A DNA stretch of 64,000 bases from an uncultured Litoreibacter sp. (GCF_947501785.1 NZ_CANMXB010000001.1:1755048-1819047), one strand, 5' to 3'; shown: positions 35,162-45,565, numbered from the stretch's first letter. Notes: generated from the letters alone by a model not told the origin. Made by a program: numbers and translations.

Positions 35162-35254
35162 CTCGATACCGCGTTGAGCCAAATGCTCCGCAAATTCCCT
35201 TAAAAACCACGGCTTAACCGAACGTCAATGGACGATTCGGTTCGCTTTCAAAAT

Positions 35255-35287
35255 TTGTGATCACACGCACAAATCGCGTGATCACAA
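35255..35287. promoter_or_regulatory. Paired GTGATCAC sites upstream of sucC
   Basis: TTGTGATCACAC (35255-35266) and GCGTGATCACAA (35276-35287) lie 21 bp centre to centre, identical in spacing to the pair at sdhC. They end 96 bases before the sucC start. The duplicated geometry supports cooperative binding of a common TCA-cycle regulator. Confidence 0.6.
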
Positions 35288-35383
35288 ATGTCGGATTTTG
35301 ATAGTCAAAATCAATTATTCCCTTTTCCTGCGGCAAAACGGCATGTCAAATGTTTGTAACAGCCCATCCCAAGGAGAAGAGCT

Positions 35384-36577
35384 TTGAACATCCACGAGTA
35401 TCAGGCGAAAGCCTTGTTGCGCAGCTACGGCGCGCCAGTTTCAGACGGTCGCGTCGTCACACGCGCCGAAGACGCGAAAACCGCAGCTGGCGAATTGGAT
35501 GGGCCGCTTTGGGTCGTAAAAGCCCAAATCCACGCGGGCGGTCGCGGCAAAGGCTCCTTCAAAGAATCCGATGCCGGCGACAAAGGCGGCGTGCGCCTGA
35601 CCAAGTCGGTCGAAGAAGCCGCTACTGAGGCCAAGAAGATGTTGGGCCGCACCCTGGTCACGCACCAGACCGGCCCGGTCGGCAAGCAGGTTAACCGCAT
35701 CTACATCGAAGACGGCTCCGGCATCGAGACCGAGCTGTACCTCGCGATCCTGGTGGATCGCCAAACCAGCCGCGTGTCCTTCGTCTGCTCGACCGAGGGC
35801 GGCATGGATATCGAAGCCGTCGCCGCTGAAACGCCTGAGAAAATTCTCAGCTTCTCCGTCGACCCGGCCACCGGTTATCAGGCCTATCACGGCCGCCGCA
35901 TCGCGTTCTCGCTGGGCCTTGAAGGCGCGCAGATCAAGCAATGCGTGGCGCTCATGGGCACGCTCTACAAGCTGTTCCTGGAAAAAGACATGGAGATGCT
36001 GGAGATCAACCCGCTGATCGTCACCGATGCGGGCGACCTAAAATGCCTGGACGCCAAGATGGGCTTCGACAGCAACGCGGTCTACCGCCACAACGACATC
36101 GCCCAACTGCGCGACGAGACCGAGGAAGACCCCAAGGAGCTCGCCGCCTCCAAATATGACCTCAACTACATCGCGCTGGATGGCGAGATCGGCTGCATGG
36201 TCAACGGCGCGGGCCTTGCCATGGCCACGATGGACATCATCAAGCTCTACGGCGCAGAACCTGCCAACTTCCTCGACGTGGGCGGCGGTGCAACCAAGGA
36301 AAAGGTGACCGAGGCGTTCAAGATCATCACCTCTGACCCGCAGGTCAAAGGCATTCTGGTCAACATCTTCGGCGGCATCATGCGTTGCGACGTCATCGCC
36401 GAAGGGGTGGTCTCAGCGGTGAAAGAAGTGGGCCTGAAAGTGCCACTTGTGGTCCGGCTGGAAGGCACCAACGTGGAAGAGGGCAAAGCCATCATCAACA
36501 ACTCTGACGTGGATGTGATCGCCGCTGACGACCTGAAAGACGGTGCCGAGAAGATCGTGAAGGCGGTCAAGGGATGA
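35384..36577 (+). CDS. sucC: Succinyl-CoA synthetase beta subunit
   Basis: 397 residues. The start is TTG behind a strong AAGGAG, giving the standard N-terminus [15 protein letters not shown]-grasp domain with '[14 protein letters not shown]', 'EINPLIV' and '[12 protein letters not shown]'; C-terminal CoA-ligase part with '[14 protein letters not shown]' and '[15 protein letters not shown]'. It makes ATP (or GTP) from succinyl-CoA together with SucD. First gene of the suc operon. Confidence 0.95.
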   Translation: MNIHEYQAKALLRSYGAPVSDGRVVTRAEDAKTAAGELDGPLWVVKAQIHAGGRGKGSFKESDAGDKGGVRLTKSVEEAATEAKKMLGRTLVTHQTGPVGKQVNRIYIEDGSGIETELYLAILVDRQTSRVSFVCSTEGGMDIEAVAAETPEKILSFSVDPATGYQAYHGRRIAFSLGLEGAQIKQCVALMGTLYKLFLEKDMEMLEINPLIVTDAGDLKCLDAKMGFDSNAVYRHNDIAQLRDETEEDPKELAASKYDLNYIALDGEIGCMVNGAGLAMATMDIIKLYGAEPANFLDVGGGATKEKVTEAFKIITSDPQVKGILVNIFGGIMRCDVIAEGVVSAVKEVGLKVPLVVRLEGTNVEEGKAIINNSDVDVIAADDLKDGAEKIVKAVKG

Positions 36578-37059
36578 GATCTATCTCCATTATGGTGGTT
36601 GCAGGCGCTTTGTGCTTTAGCCACGCCGCACTAGCTCAAAGCAAAGAAATAATTGCACAAGCCCAGTCAGGCTTTTCTAGCTGTTTGAGCAACCTAAATT
36701 CGACGAGCAAAGCAACCGCTGCAATTAGGTCAAAAGGCTTCGCACCGGTAGGAACAGCGTCCGGTATCTCCAGTTTTTTGGCGGCTGATAGCAACTCCGT
36801 TGTTGCAGTCAGTGTTCAATCAAGCGCGGACCGAATTTGCAGCTTGGTCATAAAAGGGGCGCGATTGAAGACGGTCGAAAAACTCGCTGCAGCCTATGCA
36901 AAGCAACTCGGGGCCAGTCCCGCCGAAGTAGGGGACGCAAGAGCGTCTAAGCGATGGTTGGGACAGCAACGCAACGGCAACATCGCGGTCGTCGTCCTGA
37001 AAAAGGCATCCGGCGTCAACTTCAAGGCACCTGGTATCACCGTCGTCAGTTGGAAATAG
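36574..37059 (+). CDS. Secreted protein in the suc operon (single-domain paralogue)
   Basis: 161 residues; start overlaps the sucC stop by 4 bases. Signal peptide 1-22 (before 'QSKEII'). The mature protein has a Cys pair about 51 residues apart ('FSSCLSN' and 'RICSLVIKG') and a final beta-type segment. The pattern (Cys - helix ending in 'KGF' or 'VGF' - strand - Cys - helix) resembles the second half of the 352-residue secreted protein two genes on. The nucleotide composition is less GC-rich than sucC. Function unknown. Confidence 0.6.
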   Translation: MRSISIMVVAGALCFSHAALAQSKEIIAQAQSGFSSCLSNLNSTSKATAAIRSKGFAPVGTASGISSFLAADSNSVVAVSVQSSADRICSLVIKGARLKTVEKLAAAYAKQLGASPAEVGDARASKRWLGQQRNGNIAVVVLKKASGVNFKAPGITVVSWK

Positions 37060-37068
37060 AGCAACCAA

Positions 37069-37863
37069 ATGCTCCGAAGCCCCACATATCGCCCCTGCCC
37101 CGCCTGCGCCTCGACGCAGGCCAACCCCATCGTGGACTACTCCCGCGATGAATGGGTGGTGGCGGAATGTGACGGCTGCGCCTTTGTCTACCTGCGTAAC
37201 CCGCCTTCCTACGAGGCGCTGGAAGAGGACTTCGCATGGGAAAAGACCTATGTGGAGAAGAAGGAGGCGTCCAAAGGCTCCACGTGGTTCTCCCCGTTGG
37301 GTCGCAAGATTAAGTCCGCAATCAAGATGCAGGGGCGGGACCGGAACGCGAAGTATATCGATTGGTTCCAAGGCGGCGCGGTCATCGATGTGGGCTGCGG
37401 CTGGGGCAATCGCATCCCCGAGCCGCTGACGCCCTACGGGATCGAGCTGTCCAACATGATGCATGAAACGGCGGACGCGCATATGAAGGCGCGCGGCGGC
37501 TATTGCATCCACGGCCCCGGGGCCGATGCCATTTGGGACTTTCCCGAGGGCGCATTCGACGGCGTCATCATGAATTCCTACCTTGAGCATGAGACCGAGG
37601 TCATGAAGGTGCTCAACGGTGCCGCGCGGGCGCTGAAAGCCACGGGCGCCCTGTTTGTGCGGGTGCCGAATTTCGCTTCCCTCAACCGCAGGGTGATCGG
37701 CAAGACATGGTGTGGCTTCCGCTACCCCGACCACGTCAACTATTTCACGCCAGACAGCCTGCGCAAGGTTGCGGCACAAGCCGGGTTCACCGTGCAGATC
37801 ACCAACGCGCTGACGCTGCCCATTGACGACAACATCAACGCGCTGTTGCGGAGGGCCGCATGA
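37069..37863 (+). CDS. SAM-dependent methyltransferase with N-terminal zinc ribbon
   Basis: 264 residues. The N-terminus has a CPAC...CDGC zinc-ribbon-like pair (residues 9-12 and about 35-38). A class I methyltransferase fold follows: motif I is 'AVIDVGCGWGNRIPE' near residue 105, then 'GVIMNSYLEHETEVMKVLNGAAR' and 'LFVRVPNFASLN'. This is the Methyltransf_23-like type that often acts on sugars or lipids. It lies between sucC and sucD and overlaps the next start by 4 bases. Substrate unknown. Confidence 0.75.
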   Translation: MLRSPTYRPCPACASTQANPIVDYSRDEWVVAECDGCAFVYLRNPPSYEALEEDFAWEKTYVEKKEASKGSTWFSPLGRKIKSAIKMQGRDRNAKYIDWFQGGAVIDVGCGWGNRIPEPLTPYGIELSNMMHETADAHMKARGGYCIHGPGADAIWDFPEGAFDGVIMNSYLEHETEVMKVLNGAARALKATGALFVRVPNFASLNRRVIGKTWCGFRYPDHVNYFTPDSLRKVAAQAGFTVQITNALTLPIDDNINALLRRAA

Positions 37864-38918
37864 AACGCATTGCCCTGTTGCTCGCCCTTGCCGCGCCGGT
37901 CCCCGCCTTTGGTCAGGACCTGTCCAATTCGACCAGCCTTCTGACGCATTTCGCCACCCGGTGCGCCCAGATTGCCGCCGACCCGACAAAGGCGGTGTCC
38001 GGCATCGCCGGAGCCTCCGCCCGGATCGCCGCGGATCGCAGCCTGATCACCCATCGCGAACCCGCGGGGGAGACCGGCCAAATCAACTACACGCAGACCA
38101 CCTTTGCCGATGGCAAAAGCTCCGACTGCGCGCTCACGCTGACTGGATTTACGCCCGGCCAATACGACGACCTGGGCAAGTTGATCGCTGAAAACGGCGC
38201 AGCGCTTTTTGGAACCGAGGTCATCGTGTCGGGCAATTATGCGGCCGGCGACGCGGTTCAGATGATCGCCACGCCTGGCTACCCACCTGCAGCTGCGCTG
38301 ACCCAAGTCCAAACCCGCGATGCGCTGGAAATGGTGCTGTCGTTGAATAGCGCGGTCGCAACCGCCGCTCCGGAACCGGAACCGGCGCCTGCGCCGGATC
38401 AAAACGCGGCCCTCGTCCCGCAAACACTCGACGTCACACCTGCCCCCGGCATTGCGCCCGAGCCCCCGGCGCTACAACTCGCCCCGCCAACATCCGAGCA
38501 GCAGGCCAAGATGGACGCTATTGAACTCGGGCTTTCGGCCTGTCTGATCGTGGCCGACATCCCCACGGCGCTTGCGCCTTCCTTGCAAGAGGTCGGCTTC
38601 GCCTTTGACCGGATGGGCCGTGGCGGCCAGATTTTGCTGACCAGTGAAGGCGTCACCGCCCGCCTGTCGCCTGATCCGCAGGACGGCTTTTGTACATTGA
38701 TTTCAGAAAACCTGCCGCTGGCCTACGGGCGGCAGGCCGGCGAAGCCGTTGCCCAAACCCTGGCAGAAGGCACCGCCTCCGACACAAGCATCGACAACTG
38801 CGACGCCGTTTCCATGACCGGCCCGGCTGCGGCCGTAACAATGATTTACCTCAACCCCGGATATCAGACCGCGTGCGACGCCTCCAAGGGCACCGCGATC
38901 TCCCTCGTACTGCAATAA
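37860..38918 (+). CDS. Secreted two-domain protein in the suc operon
   Basis: 352 residues; signal peptide about 1-19 ('VPAFGQDL'). Two related halves are joined by a Pro/Ala/Glu-rich linker (about 160-215). Each half has a Cys near its start, a Cys about 60-70 residues later, and ends in a similar segment: 'AVQMIATPGYPPA' versus 'AVTMIYLNPGYQTA'. This suggests an internal duplication of the domain also seen alone in the 161-residue neighbour. Envelope location likely; function unknown. Confidence 0.6.
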   Translation: MKRIALLLALAAPVPAFGQDLSNSTSLLTHFATRCAQIAADPTKAVSGIAGASARIAADRSLITHREPAGETGQINYTQTTFADGKSSDCALTLTGFTPGQYDDLGKLIAENGAALFGTEVIVSGNYAAGDAVQMIATPGYPPAAALTQVQTRDALEMVLSLNSAVATAAPEPEPAPAPDQNAALVPQTLDVTPAPGIAPEPPALQLAPPTSEQQAKMDAIELGLSACLIVADIPTALAPSLQEVGFAFDRMGRGGQILLTSEGVTARLSPDPQDGFCTLISENLPLAYGRQAGEAVAQTLAEGTASDTSIDNCDAVSMTGPAAAVTMIYLNPGYQTACDASKGTAISLVLQ

Positions 38919-38927
38919 GGAACCAAA

Positions 38928-39809
38928 ATGGCCATTCTCATCGACGAAACCACCAAAGTCATCTGTCAGGGCTTCACCGGCTCCCAAGGCACGTTCCACT
39001 CCGAGCAGGCGATTGCGTATGGCACCCAGATGGTTGGCGGCGTGACGCCGGGCAAAGGTGGCCAAACGCACCTGGACCTACCCGTTTTCAACTCCTGCCA
39101 CGAGGCGGTCGAGACAACCGGCGCAAACGCCTCGGTGATCTACGTGCCGCCCCCCTTCGCGGCGGATTCGATCCTCGAAGCGCTCGACGCGGAAATCCCG
39201 TTCATCTGCTGCATCACCGAAGGCATCCCTGTGCTCGACATGATGCGGGTCAAACGCGCGCTGGAAGGCTCGTCTTCCATGCTGGTCGGCCCCAACTGCC
39301 CGGGCGTGATCACACCCGATGCCTGCAAAATCGGCATCATGCCGGGCCACATTCACAAACGTGGGAGCGTGGGTGTCGTGTCGCGCTCCGGCACCCTAAC
39401 CTATGAAGCTGTGAAACAGACAACAGATAGCGGGCTGGGCCAATCCACGGCCGTGGGCATCGGCGGAGACCCCATCAAGGGCACCGAACATATCGACGTG
39501 TTGGAAATGTTCCTGGCTGATGACGAGACCCAATCCATCATCATGATCGGCGAGATCGGCGGCAGCGCCGAGGAAGAAGCCGCGCAGTTCTTGGCTGACG
39601 AGAAGAAGAAAGGCCGCTGGAAACCGGTTGCCGGGTTCATCGCAGGCCGCACCGCCCCTCCCGGTCGCCGCATGGGTCACGCGGGCGCAATTGTCGCCGG
39701 CGGCAAAGGCGGCGCAGAAGACAAGATCGAAGCCATGCGCTCCGCCGGCATCGTGGTGGCAGAAAGCCCCGCGGGCTTGGGCGAGGCGGTGTTGGAGGCG
39801 ATTGGCTAA
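38928..39809 (+). CDS. sucD: Succinyl-CoA synthetase alpha subunit
   Basis: 293 residues. CoA-binding Rossmann part '[19 protein letters not shown]', '[18 protein letters not shown]', '[11 protein letters not shown]', and the phosphohistidine segment '[20 protein letters not shown]'. It forms the phosphorylated-His intermediate of the SucCD reaction. It is separated from sucC by three genes, an unusual but intact arrangement. Confidence 0.95.
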   Translation: MAILIDETTKVICQGFTGSQGTFHSEQAIAYGTQMVGGVTPGKGGQTHLDLPVFNSCHEAVETTGANASVIYVPPPFAADSILEALDAEIPFICCITEGIPVLDMMRVKRALEGSSSMLVGPNCPGVITPDACKIGIMPGHIHKRGSVGVVSRSGTLTYEAVKQTTDSGLGQSTAVGIGGDPIKGTEHIDVLEMFLADDETQSIIMIGEIGGSAEEEAAQFLADEKKKGRWKPVAGFIAGRTAPPGRRMGHAGAIVAGGKGGAEDKIEAMRSAGIVVAESPAGLGEAVLEAIG

Positions 39810-39810
39810 C

Positions 39811-40449
39811 ATGCCGTCCCTCGGTCATATGGCGCTCACGGGCTTGCCTCTTATTCGCGGGGCCGCAGTCATGGCGATTGCCCTTCTTGCGCTGTTGCCG
39901 CTGCACGCGAAAGCTGCCGACCTACAAGATGTGATCGCCACCTGCACGGAAGGAAGTGCGGGCTTCAACGCCCGCGTTGCCGGGTTAGAGGCACTGGGCT
40001 TCAAGCGCATCAGAAGCGAAGGCAAGCTCTGGGTGCAAGGCCAGGTCACCCATATCGCAATGGCAGAGCTGGAATATGGCACGCAGGACGACCCCGCCGA
40101 TCTGCGCGGGACCTATGACAGCTTTTGGGCCTTGGCCAGCAAGGGCGAGTTGTTCCGCGATGACATCAAAAGCCAGCAATTCATCGACGCATCCGGCAAC
40201 ATAGAGCTGGCCTTCAGCCGCGTAGACGGGGATTGGGCTTGCTCGATTGCCTATGGCATCGGCGCGACAGACCTGCCGATCACCCTGCGCACAAAGAAGC
40301 AATGGAAATCCAACGCAGGCACCTACACCGAATACCGTATCAATCGCGGGCGCTTCGCGTCCGGCTCCACAATCTCCCCAGTCTGGGATCGCTGGATAAA
40401 AGGCAAGCGGCTGGTGGCGGCTTTCCTGACAGTGAGCGAAGAGCCATGA
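39811..40449 (+). CDS. Secreted protein in the suc operon
   Basis: 212 residues from the ATG directly after the sucD stop; an ATG six codons on is possible. Hydrophobic signal at about 17-33 ending 'LHAKAADLQ'. Mature part begins 'VIATCTEGSAGFNARVAGLEALGFKRI', with a second Cys much later ('DWACSIAYG'). Its opening (Cys, helix, 'LGFKRI') recalls the other two secreted proteins of this operon. Function unknown. Confidence 0.6.
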   Translation: MPSLGHMALTGLPLIRGAAVMAIALLALLPLHAKAADLQDVIATCTEGSAGFNARVAGLEALGFKRIRSEGKLWVQGQVTHIAMAELEYGTQDDPADLRGTYDSFWALASKGELFRDDIKSQQFIDASGNIELAFSRVDGDWACSIAYGIGATDLPITLRTKKQWKSNAGTYTEYRINRGRFASGSTISPVWDRWIKGKRLVAAFLTVSEEP

Positions 40450-40528
40450 CTTCCAACTTATCTTGTCCACTGACATCTGCGACCGGACGCACCAACCATA
40501 CCCGCTCCAACCCAAATGAGGTCCCCCA

Positions 40529-43498
40529 ATGACCGACCACCCAGCCAACGACCAGTTCCATGCCTCCTCCTTCATGCAGGGGCACAATGCGGAATATCTT
40601 GAACAGCTTTATGCCCGCTACGCCAACGATCCCAACGCGGTCGACGAGGGATGGCGCGCGTTCTTCAAGGACCTTGGCGACACGGAATTGGCGCAGGCGG
40701 AAGCCGCTGGGCCATCATGGGCCCGCGCCGATTGGCCGCCACAGCCCGCCGACGACCTGACTGCAGCACTTGACGGACAATGGCCCGCCGATGCGCCCGC
40801 CAAGGAAACCAAGGCCATCGGTCAAAAGATTGCGGCCAAAGCTTCCGAGATGAAGGTTGAGGTGTCGGAAGAACAAATCCGCCACGCGGTGCTGGACAGC
40901 ATTCGCGCGATCATGATCATTCGCGCCTACCGGATCCGGGGTCATCTGGCGGCTGATCTCGACCCGCTCGATATGCGCGAGCATTCCAAACACCCGGAAC
41001 TCGACCCGGCAAGCTACGGCTTCACCGAGGCCGACATGGACCGGCCCATCTTTATCGACAATGTGCTGGGGCTGGAAACCGCGTCGATGCGCGAAATCGT
41101 GGCCATCGTGAAGCGTACTTATTGTGGCACTTTCGCGCTGCAATACATGCACATCTCCGACCCCGAAGAAGCAGGCTGGCTGAAAGAGCGCATCGAAGGC
41201 TACGACAAGGAAATCACCTTCACCAAGGAGGGCCGCAAGGCGATCCTCAACAAACTGGTGGAAGCCGAGGGGTTCGAGAAATTCCTGCATGTCAAATACA
41301 TGGGCACCAAGCGCTTCGGTCTGGACGGCGGTGAAAGCCTGATCCCCGCGATGGAGCAGATCATCAAACGCGGCGGCCAGCTGGGGGTCAAAGACATCAT
41401 TATCGGGATGCCCCACCGGGGCCGCCTGTCGGTCTTGGCCAACGTGATGCAGAAGCCCTACAAAGCGATCTTCAACGAGTTTCAGGGCGGCAGCTTCAAG
41501 CCCGAAGACGTAGACGGCTCTGGCGATGTGAAATACCATCTCGGCGCGTCCTCCGACCGCGAATTTGACGGCAACGAGGTCCACCTGTCGCTGACCGCCA
41601 ACCCGTCCCACCTTGAGGCGGTGAACCCGGTGGTGCTGGGCAAGGCCCGCGCCAAGCAGGACCAGAACAAGGATGACGCGCGCACTTCGGTGATGCCTAT
41701 CCTGCTGCACGGCGACGCGGCCTTCGCGGGCCAAGGCGTGGTGGCCGAGGGCTTCGGCCTGTCCGGCCTAAAGGGCCATAAGACCGGCGGCACCATGCAT
41801 ATCGTGGTAAACAACCAGATCGGCTTTACCACCGCGCCGCACTTTAGCCGCTCCTCCCCCTACCCCACGGACATTGCGCTGATGGTGGAGGCGCCGATTT
41901 TCCACGTGAACGGCGACGACCCCGAAGCCGTGGTTCACGCCGCCAAAGTGGCCACCGAATTCCGTCAGAAATTCCGCAAGGACGTGGTGCTCGACATCAT
42001 CTGCTACCGCCGCTTTGGCCATAACGAGGGCGACGAGCCCATGTTCACCAACCCGGTGATGTACAAAAAGATCAAGAAGCAGAAGACCACGCTGACCCTC
42101 TATACCGAACGCCTGATCAAGGACGGTCTGCTGCCCGAGGGCGAGATCGAGGACATGAAAGAAGCGTTTCAATCCTATCTCAGCGACGAGTTCGAGGCGG
42201 GCAAGGACTACAAGCCCAACAAGGCCGACTGGCTGGACGGCAAATGGTCCCATCTCGACAAGCGCGAGAAGGGAAAATACCAGCGCGGAAAAACCGCTAT
42301 TTCTGCTGAAACAATGATGGATGTCGGCAAGGGCCTGACCGAGGCCCCCGACGGCTTCCCGATGCACAAAACGGTCGGCAGGCTTTTGGACGCCAAGGCC
42401 AAAATGTTCGAAACCGGCGAGGGCTTCGACTGGGCCACCGGCGAGGCATTGGCCTTCGGCTCGCTGCTGACAGAAGGCTACCCCGTGCGCCTTGCAGGCC
42501 AGGACTCCACACGCGGCACATTCTCCCAACGCCATTCCGGGCTGGTGAACCAGGAAACCGAGGAACGCTATTACCCGCTCAACAACATCCGCGAGGGGCA
42601 GGCCCAATACGAGGTCATTGACTCGATGCTGTCGGAATACGCGGTGCTGGGCTTTGAATACGGCTACTCGCTGGCCGAGCCCAACGCATTGGTCCTGTGG
42701 GAAGCCCAATTTGGCGACTTCGCCAACGGCGCGCAGATCATGTTCGACCAGTTCATCTCCTCAGGTGAATCTAAATGGTTGCGCATGTCCGGCCTCGTGA
42801 TGCTCTTGCCCCACGGGTTTGAGGGGCAAGGCCCCGAACACTCCTCCGCGCGGTTGGAACGGTTCCTGCAAATGTGTGGCGGCGACAATTGGATCATCGC
42901 CAACTGCACCACGCCCGCCAATTACTTCCACATCCTGCGCCGTCAGATCCACCGCGACTACCGCAAGCCGCTGGTGATGATGACGCCGAAATCCTTGCTG
43001 CGCCACAAGCTGGCCGTGTCCAAGGCGGAGGAGTTCCAAACCGGCAGCTCTTTCCACCGGATCATGTGGGACGACGCCCAGCACGGAAATTCGGACACAA
43101 AGCTGGTGACCGATGACAAGATCAAGCGGGTGGTGATGTGTTCGGGCAAGGTCTACTACGACCTGCTGGAGGAACGCGACGCGCGCGGCATCGATGACAT
43201 CTACCTGATGCGTTACGAGCAATTCTACCCCTTCCCCGCCCAATCCGCCGTGAAGGAGCTGGAACGCTTCGCCAATGCCGAAATGGTCTGGTGCCAGGAA
43301 GAGCCCAAAAACCAGGGCGCTTGGACGTTCATGGAGCCCAATATCGAATGGGTGCTCAGCCGTATCGGTGCGAAACACACACGGCCAACCTATGTGGGCC
43401 GCGCGGCCTCCGCCTCCCCCGCGACGGGGCTGGCCAGCAAACACAAAGCAGAACAAGCGGCGCTCGTGGATGATGCGCTCACACTGGAAGGGAAATAA
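40529..43498 (+). CDS. sucA: 2-oxoglutarate dehydrogenase E1 component
   Basis: 989 residues. N-terminal E2-binding segment 'SSFMQGHNAEYLEQLYARY', then the thiamine-diphosphate core: 'GMPHRGRLSVLANV', 'HLGASSDREF', 'LTANPSHLEAVNPVV', 'LHGDAAFAGQGVVAEG', 'NNQIGFTTAP' and 'CYRRFGHNEGDEP'. The transketolase-like half has 'GQDSTRGTFSQRHSGLVNQ' and 'EAQFGDFANGAQI'. It decarboxylates 2-oxoglutarate and transfers the succinyl group to the lipoyl arm of SucB. Confidence 0.96.
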   Translation: MTDHPANDQFHASSFMQGHNAEYLEQLYARYANDPNAVDEGWRAFFKDLGDTELAQAEAAGPSWARADWPPQPADDLTAALDGQWPADAPAKETKAIGQKIAAKASEMKVEVSEEQIRHAVLDSIRAIMIIRAYRIRGHLAADLDPLDMREHSKHPELDPASYGFTEADMDRPIFIDNVLGLETASMREIVAIVKRTYCGTFALQYMHISDPEEAGWLKERIEGYDKEITFTKEGRKAILNKLVEAEGFEKFLHVKYMGTKRFGLDGGESLIPAMEQIIKRGGQLGVKDIIIGMPHRGRLSVLANVMQKPYKAIFNEFQGGSFKPEDVDGSGDVKYHLGASSDREFDGNEVHLSLTANPSHLEAVNPVVLGKARAKQDQNKDDARTSVMPILLHGDAAFAGQGVVAEGFGLSGLKGHKTGGTMHIVVNNQIGFTTAPHFSRSSPYPTDIALMVEAPIFHVNGDDPEAVVHAAKVATEFRQKFRKDVVLDIICYRRFGHNEGDEPMFTNPVMYKKIKKQKTTLTLYTERLIKDGLLPEGEIEDMKEAFQSYLSDEFEAGKDYKPNKADWLDGKWSHLDKREKGKYQRGKTAISAETMMDVGKGLTEAPDGFPMHKTVGRLLDAKAKMFETGEGFDWATGEALAFGSLLTEGYPVRLAGQDSTRGTFSQRHSGLVNQETEERYYPLNNIREGQAQYEVIDSMLSEYAVLGFEYGYSLAEPNALVLWEAQFGDFANGAQIMFDQFISSGESKWLRMSGLVMLLPHGFEGQGPEHSSARLERFLQMCGGDNWIIANCTTPANYFHILRRQIHRDYRKPLVMMTPKSLLRHKLAVSKAEEFQTGSSFHRIMWDDAQHGNSDTKLVTDDKIKRVVMCSGKVYYDLLEERDARGIDDIYLMRYEQFYPFPAQSAVKELERFANAEMVWCQEEPKNQGAWTFMEPNIEWVLSRIGAKHTRPTYVGRAASASPATGLASKHKAEQAALVDDALTLEGK

Positions 43499-43501
43499 TC
43501 C

Positions 43502-45049
43502 ATGACCGAAATTCGTGTCCCAACACTGGGTGAGTCAGTCACCGAGGCCACCGTCGCCACATGGTTCAAAAAGCCCGGCGACGCTGTGGCCGTGGATGAA
43601 ATGCTCTGCGAGCTGGAAACCGACAAGGTGACCGTCGAAGTGCCGTCCCCTATCGCCGGAACGCTCAGCGAAATCGTGGCCGAGGAAGGCGCGACCGTCG
43701 GTGTTGATGCACTTCTGGCCCAAGTCAGCGAAGGCGATGCGGCCCCGGCACCAAAGGCCGAGAAACCCGCCGCGAAAGCGGAGGCCGCCCCCGCTGCTGC
43801 CGTGTCAGAAACCACGCCAGAAGCGACACCGGTGTCAGGCGAAACCGTCGACATCATGGTCCCCACCTTGGGCGAAAGCGTCACTGAGGCCACCGTGTCC
43901 ACCTGGTTCAAAAAGCCCGGCGAAAACGTGCAGGCCGATGAAATGCTCTGCGAGTTAGAGACCGACAAGGTGTCTGTCGAGGTGCCCGCCCCCGCGTCGG
44001 GTGTGCTGCAAGAGGTGCTGGCTGGCGAAGGCGACACGGTCGAGGCAGGCGGCAAGCTTGCCACCATGACATCCGGCGGCGGCGCGGCTGCGCCCGCACC
44101 TGCAGAGGCTGCATCAGCTCCTGCGCCTGTCGCATCGGGCAAGGACATTGAAAACGCGCCATCCGCCAACAAGCTGATGGCCGAAAACAACCTGTCAGCC
44201 GATCAGGTCACCGGCACCGGCAAGGATGGCCGCATCATGAAGGAAGATGTGCAAAAGGCCGTGGCAGCAGGCGTGGCCCCGCCGTCTACGACGAGCGTTC
44301 CCGCCCCCGCTGCCCAAACACCTCGGGCCCCGGTTGCCGCAGATGACGCCTCCCGCGAGGAACGCGTGAAAATGACCCGCCTGCGCCAGACCATCGCGCG
44401 CCGCCTGAAAGACAGCCAGAACACCGCCGCCATGCTGACCACCTACAATGAGGTCGACATGGGCGCGGTCATGGACCTGCGCAGCGAATACAAGGACCTG
44501 TTCCTCAAGAAGCATGGTGTGAAGCTGGGCTTCATGTCCTTCTTCACCAAGGCCTGCGTGCATGCGTTGAAAGAGGTCCCCGAGGTCAATGCAGAGATCG
44601 ACGGCACCGACGTGGTCTACAAAAACTACGTCCATATGGGCATCGCCGCTGGTACGCCCACAGGCCTTGTGGTCCCCGTGATCCGCGACGCAGACGCCAT
44701 GTCCTTCGCCGATATCGAGAAGGCGATTGCCGAGAAGGGCGCCAAGGCCCGCGACGGCAAGCTGTCCATGGCCGAGATGCAGGGCGGCAGCTTCACCATC
44801 TCCAACGGCGGCGTCTACGGCTCGCTGATGTCGTCGCCCATCCTGAACCCGCCGCAGTCGGGCATTTTGGGTATGCACAAAATTCAGGACCGCCCGATGG
44901 CCGTGGGCGGCGAGGTCGTCATCCGCCCGATGATGTATCTGGCCCTCAGCTACGACCACCGCATCGTCGACGGCAAAGGTGCCGTGACCTTCCTGGTGCG
45001 TGTGAAAGAGGCGCTGGAGGATCCACGCAGGTTGTTGATGGATCTCTAG
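43502..45049 (+). CDS. sucB: Dihydrolipoamide succinyltransferase (E2o) with two lipoyl domains
   Basis: 515 residues, about 100 longer than E. coli SucB because the lipoyl domain is duplicated: residues 1-77 and about 116-194, each with the lipoylated Lys in 'ELETDKV'. Ala/Pro-rich linkers separate them. A peripheral-subunit-binding domain follows ('[20 protein letters not shown]'), then the catalytic domain ending with '[14 protein letters not shown]'. The two-lipoyl form is usual in Rhodobacterales. Start lies 3 bases after the sucA stop. Confidence 0.95.
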   Translation: MTEIRVPTLGESVTEATVATWFKKPGDAVAVDEMLCELETDKVTVEVPSPIAGTLSEIVAEEGATVGVDALLAQVSEGDAAPAPKAEKPAAKAEAAPAAAVSETTPEATPVSGETVDIMVPTLGESVTEATVSTWFKKPGENVQADEMLCELETDKVSVEVPAPASGVLQEVLAGEGDTVEAGGKLATMTSGGGAAAPAPAEAASAPAPVASGKDIENAPSANKLMAENNLSADQVTGTGKDGRIMKEDVQKAVAAGVAPPSTTSVPAPAAQTPRAPVAADDASREERVKMTRLRQTIARRLKDSQNTAAMLTTYNEVDMGAVMDLRSEYKDLFLKKHGVKLGFMSFFTKACVHALKEVPEVNAEIDGTDVVYKNYVHMGIAAGTPTGLVVPVIRDADAMSFADIEKAIAEKGAKARDGKLSMAEMQGGSFTISNGGVYGSLMSSPILNPPQSGILGMHKIQDRPMAVGGEVVIRPMMYLALSYDHRIVDGKGAVTFLVRVKEALEDPRRLLMDL

Positions 45050-45051
45050 GC

Positions 45052-45504
45052 ATGCGAAAGGTCGCAATAATCAAACCACTGGCTGCCGAGTATGGCGGTC
45101 CAGAGGTGGCGCACCTCTTCGAAACGCTTGATCTTGGTTGGGGCTGTTTTTCCTATGGAAGGCCAGTCCCTACTTTCAAGAAAGCACACTATGTTTCACC
45201 AAGCGAAGGGTGGTCGCATGACCATTGCGAATTTTGCTGGGCCAACTTCTTCGAAGCCGATGACGAAGGCAAAGGGACCCTGGGGTGGATCATAGACGAT
45301 CCTGGAAGCGATTACCCGATGAAGTTGGAAAGTGACGATCCGCAGAATACCAAAACGACATCTTCACCTTGGAATATCCGCAATTGGGCTTGCTTGAATT
45401 GCAAAGCGACGATCTCGAAATGGCAAGCAGGAGAGCTCAAAATCGAAGTTGACGGCTTCAAAGAAATTCCAGGCCGAGAAGACCCTTTCACTGATCTAAA
45501 GTAG
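45052..45504 (+). CDS. Hypothetical protein with two Cys pairs
   Basis: 150 residues, soluble. Two knuckles, 'HDHCEFCWANF' near residue 61 and 'WACLNCKATIS' near 116, could bind a zinc ion together. Many acidic and aromatic residues. The DNA is visibly less GC-rich and uses more A/T-ending codons than sucB, which suggests recent acquisition. It begins 2 bases after the sucB stop. Family not recognised. Confidence 0.6.
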   Translation: MRKVAIIKPLAAEYGGPEVAHLFETLDLGWGCFSYGRPVPTFKKAHYVSPSEGWSHDHCEFCWANFFEADDEGKGTLGWIIDDPGSDYPMKLESDDPQNTKTTSSPWNIRNWACLNCKATISKWQAGELKIEVDGFKEIPGREDPFTDLK

Positions 45505-45565
45505 GATGAATGGTGCCGCGCAACGGCCAGCGGTTCACCCCCCCACAAAGGACACCCAACCCAAA

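Noticed and set aside
39305-39314. GTGATCAC inside sucD as a further regulator site
   Set aside because: It lies in coding DNA for the conserved GVITPD segment, unpaired, far from a promoter; similar unpaired copies occur at 17180, 62729 and 63114 in other coding regions.
43502-44100. Duplicated lipoyl domain in sucB as an assembly error
   Set aside because: The two copies differ in many codons and linkers, and two-lipoyl E2o proteins are normal in Rhodobacterales.
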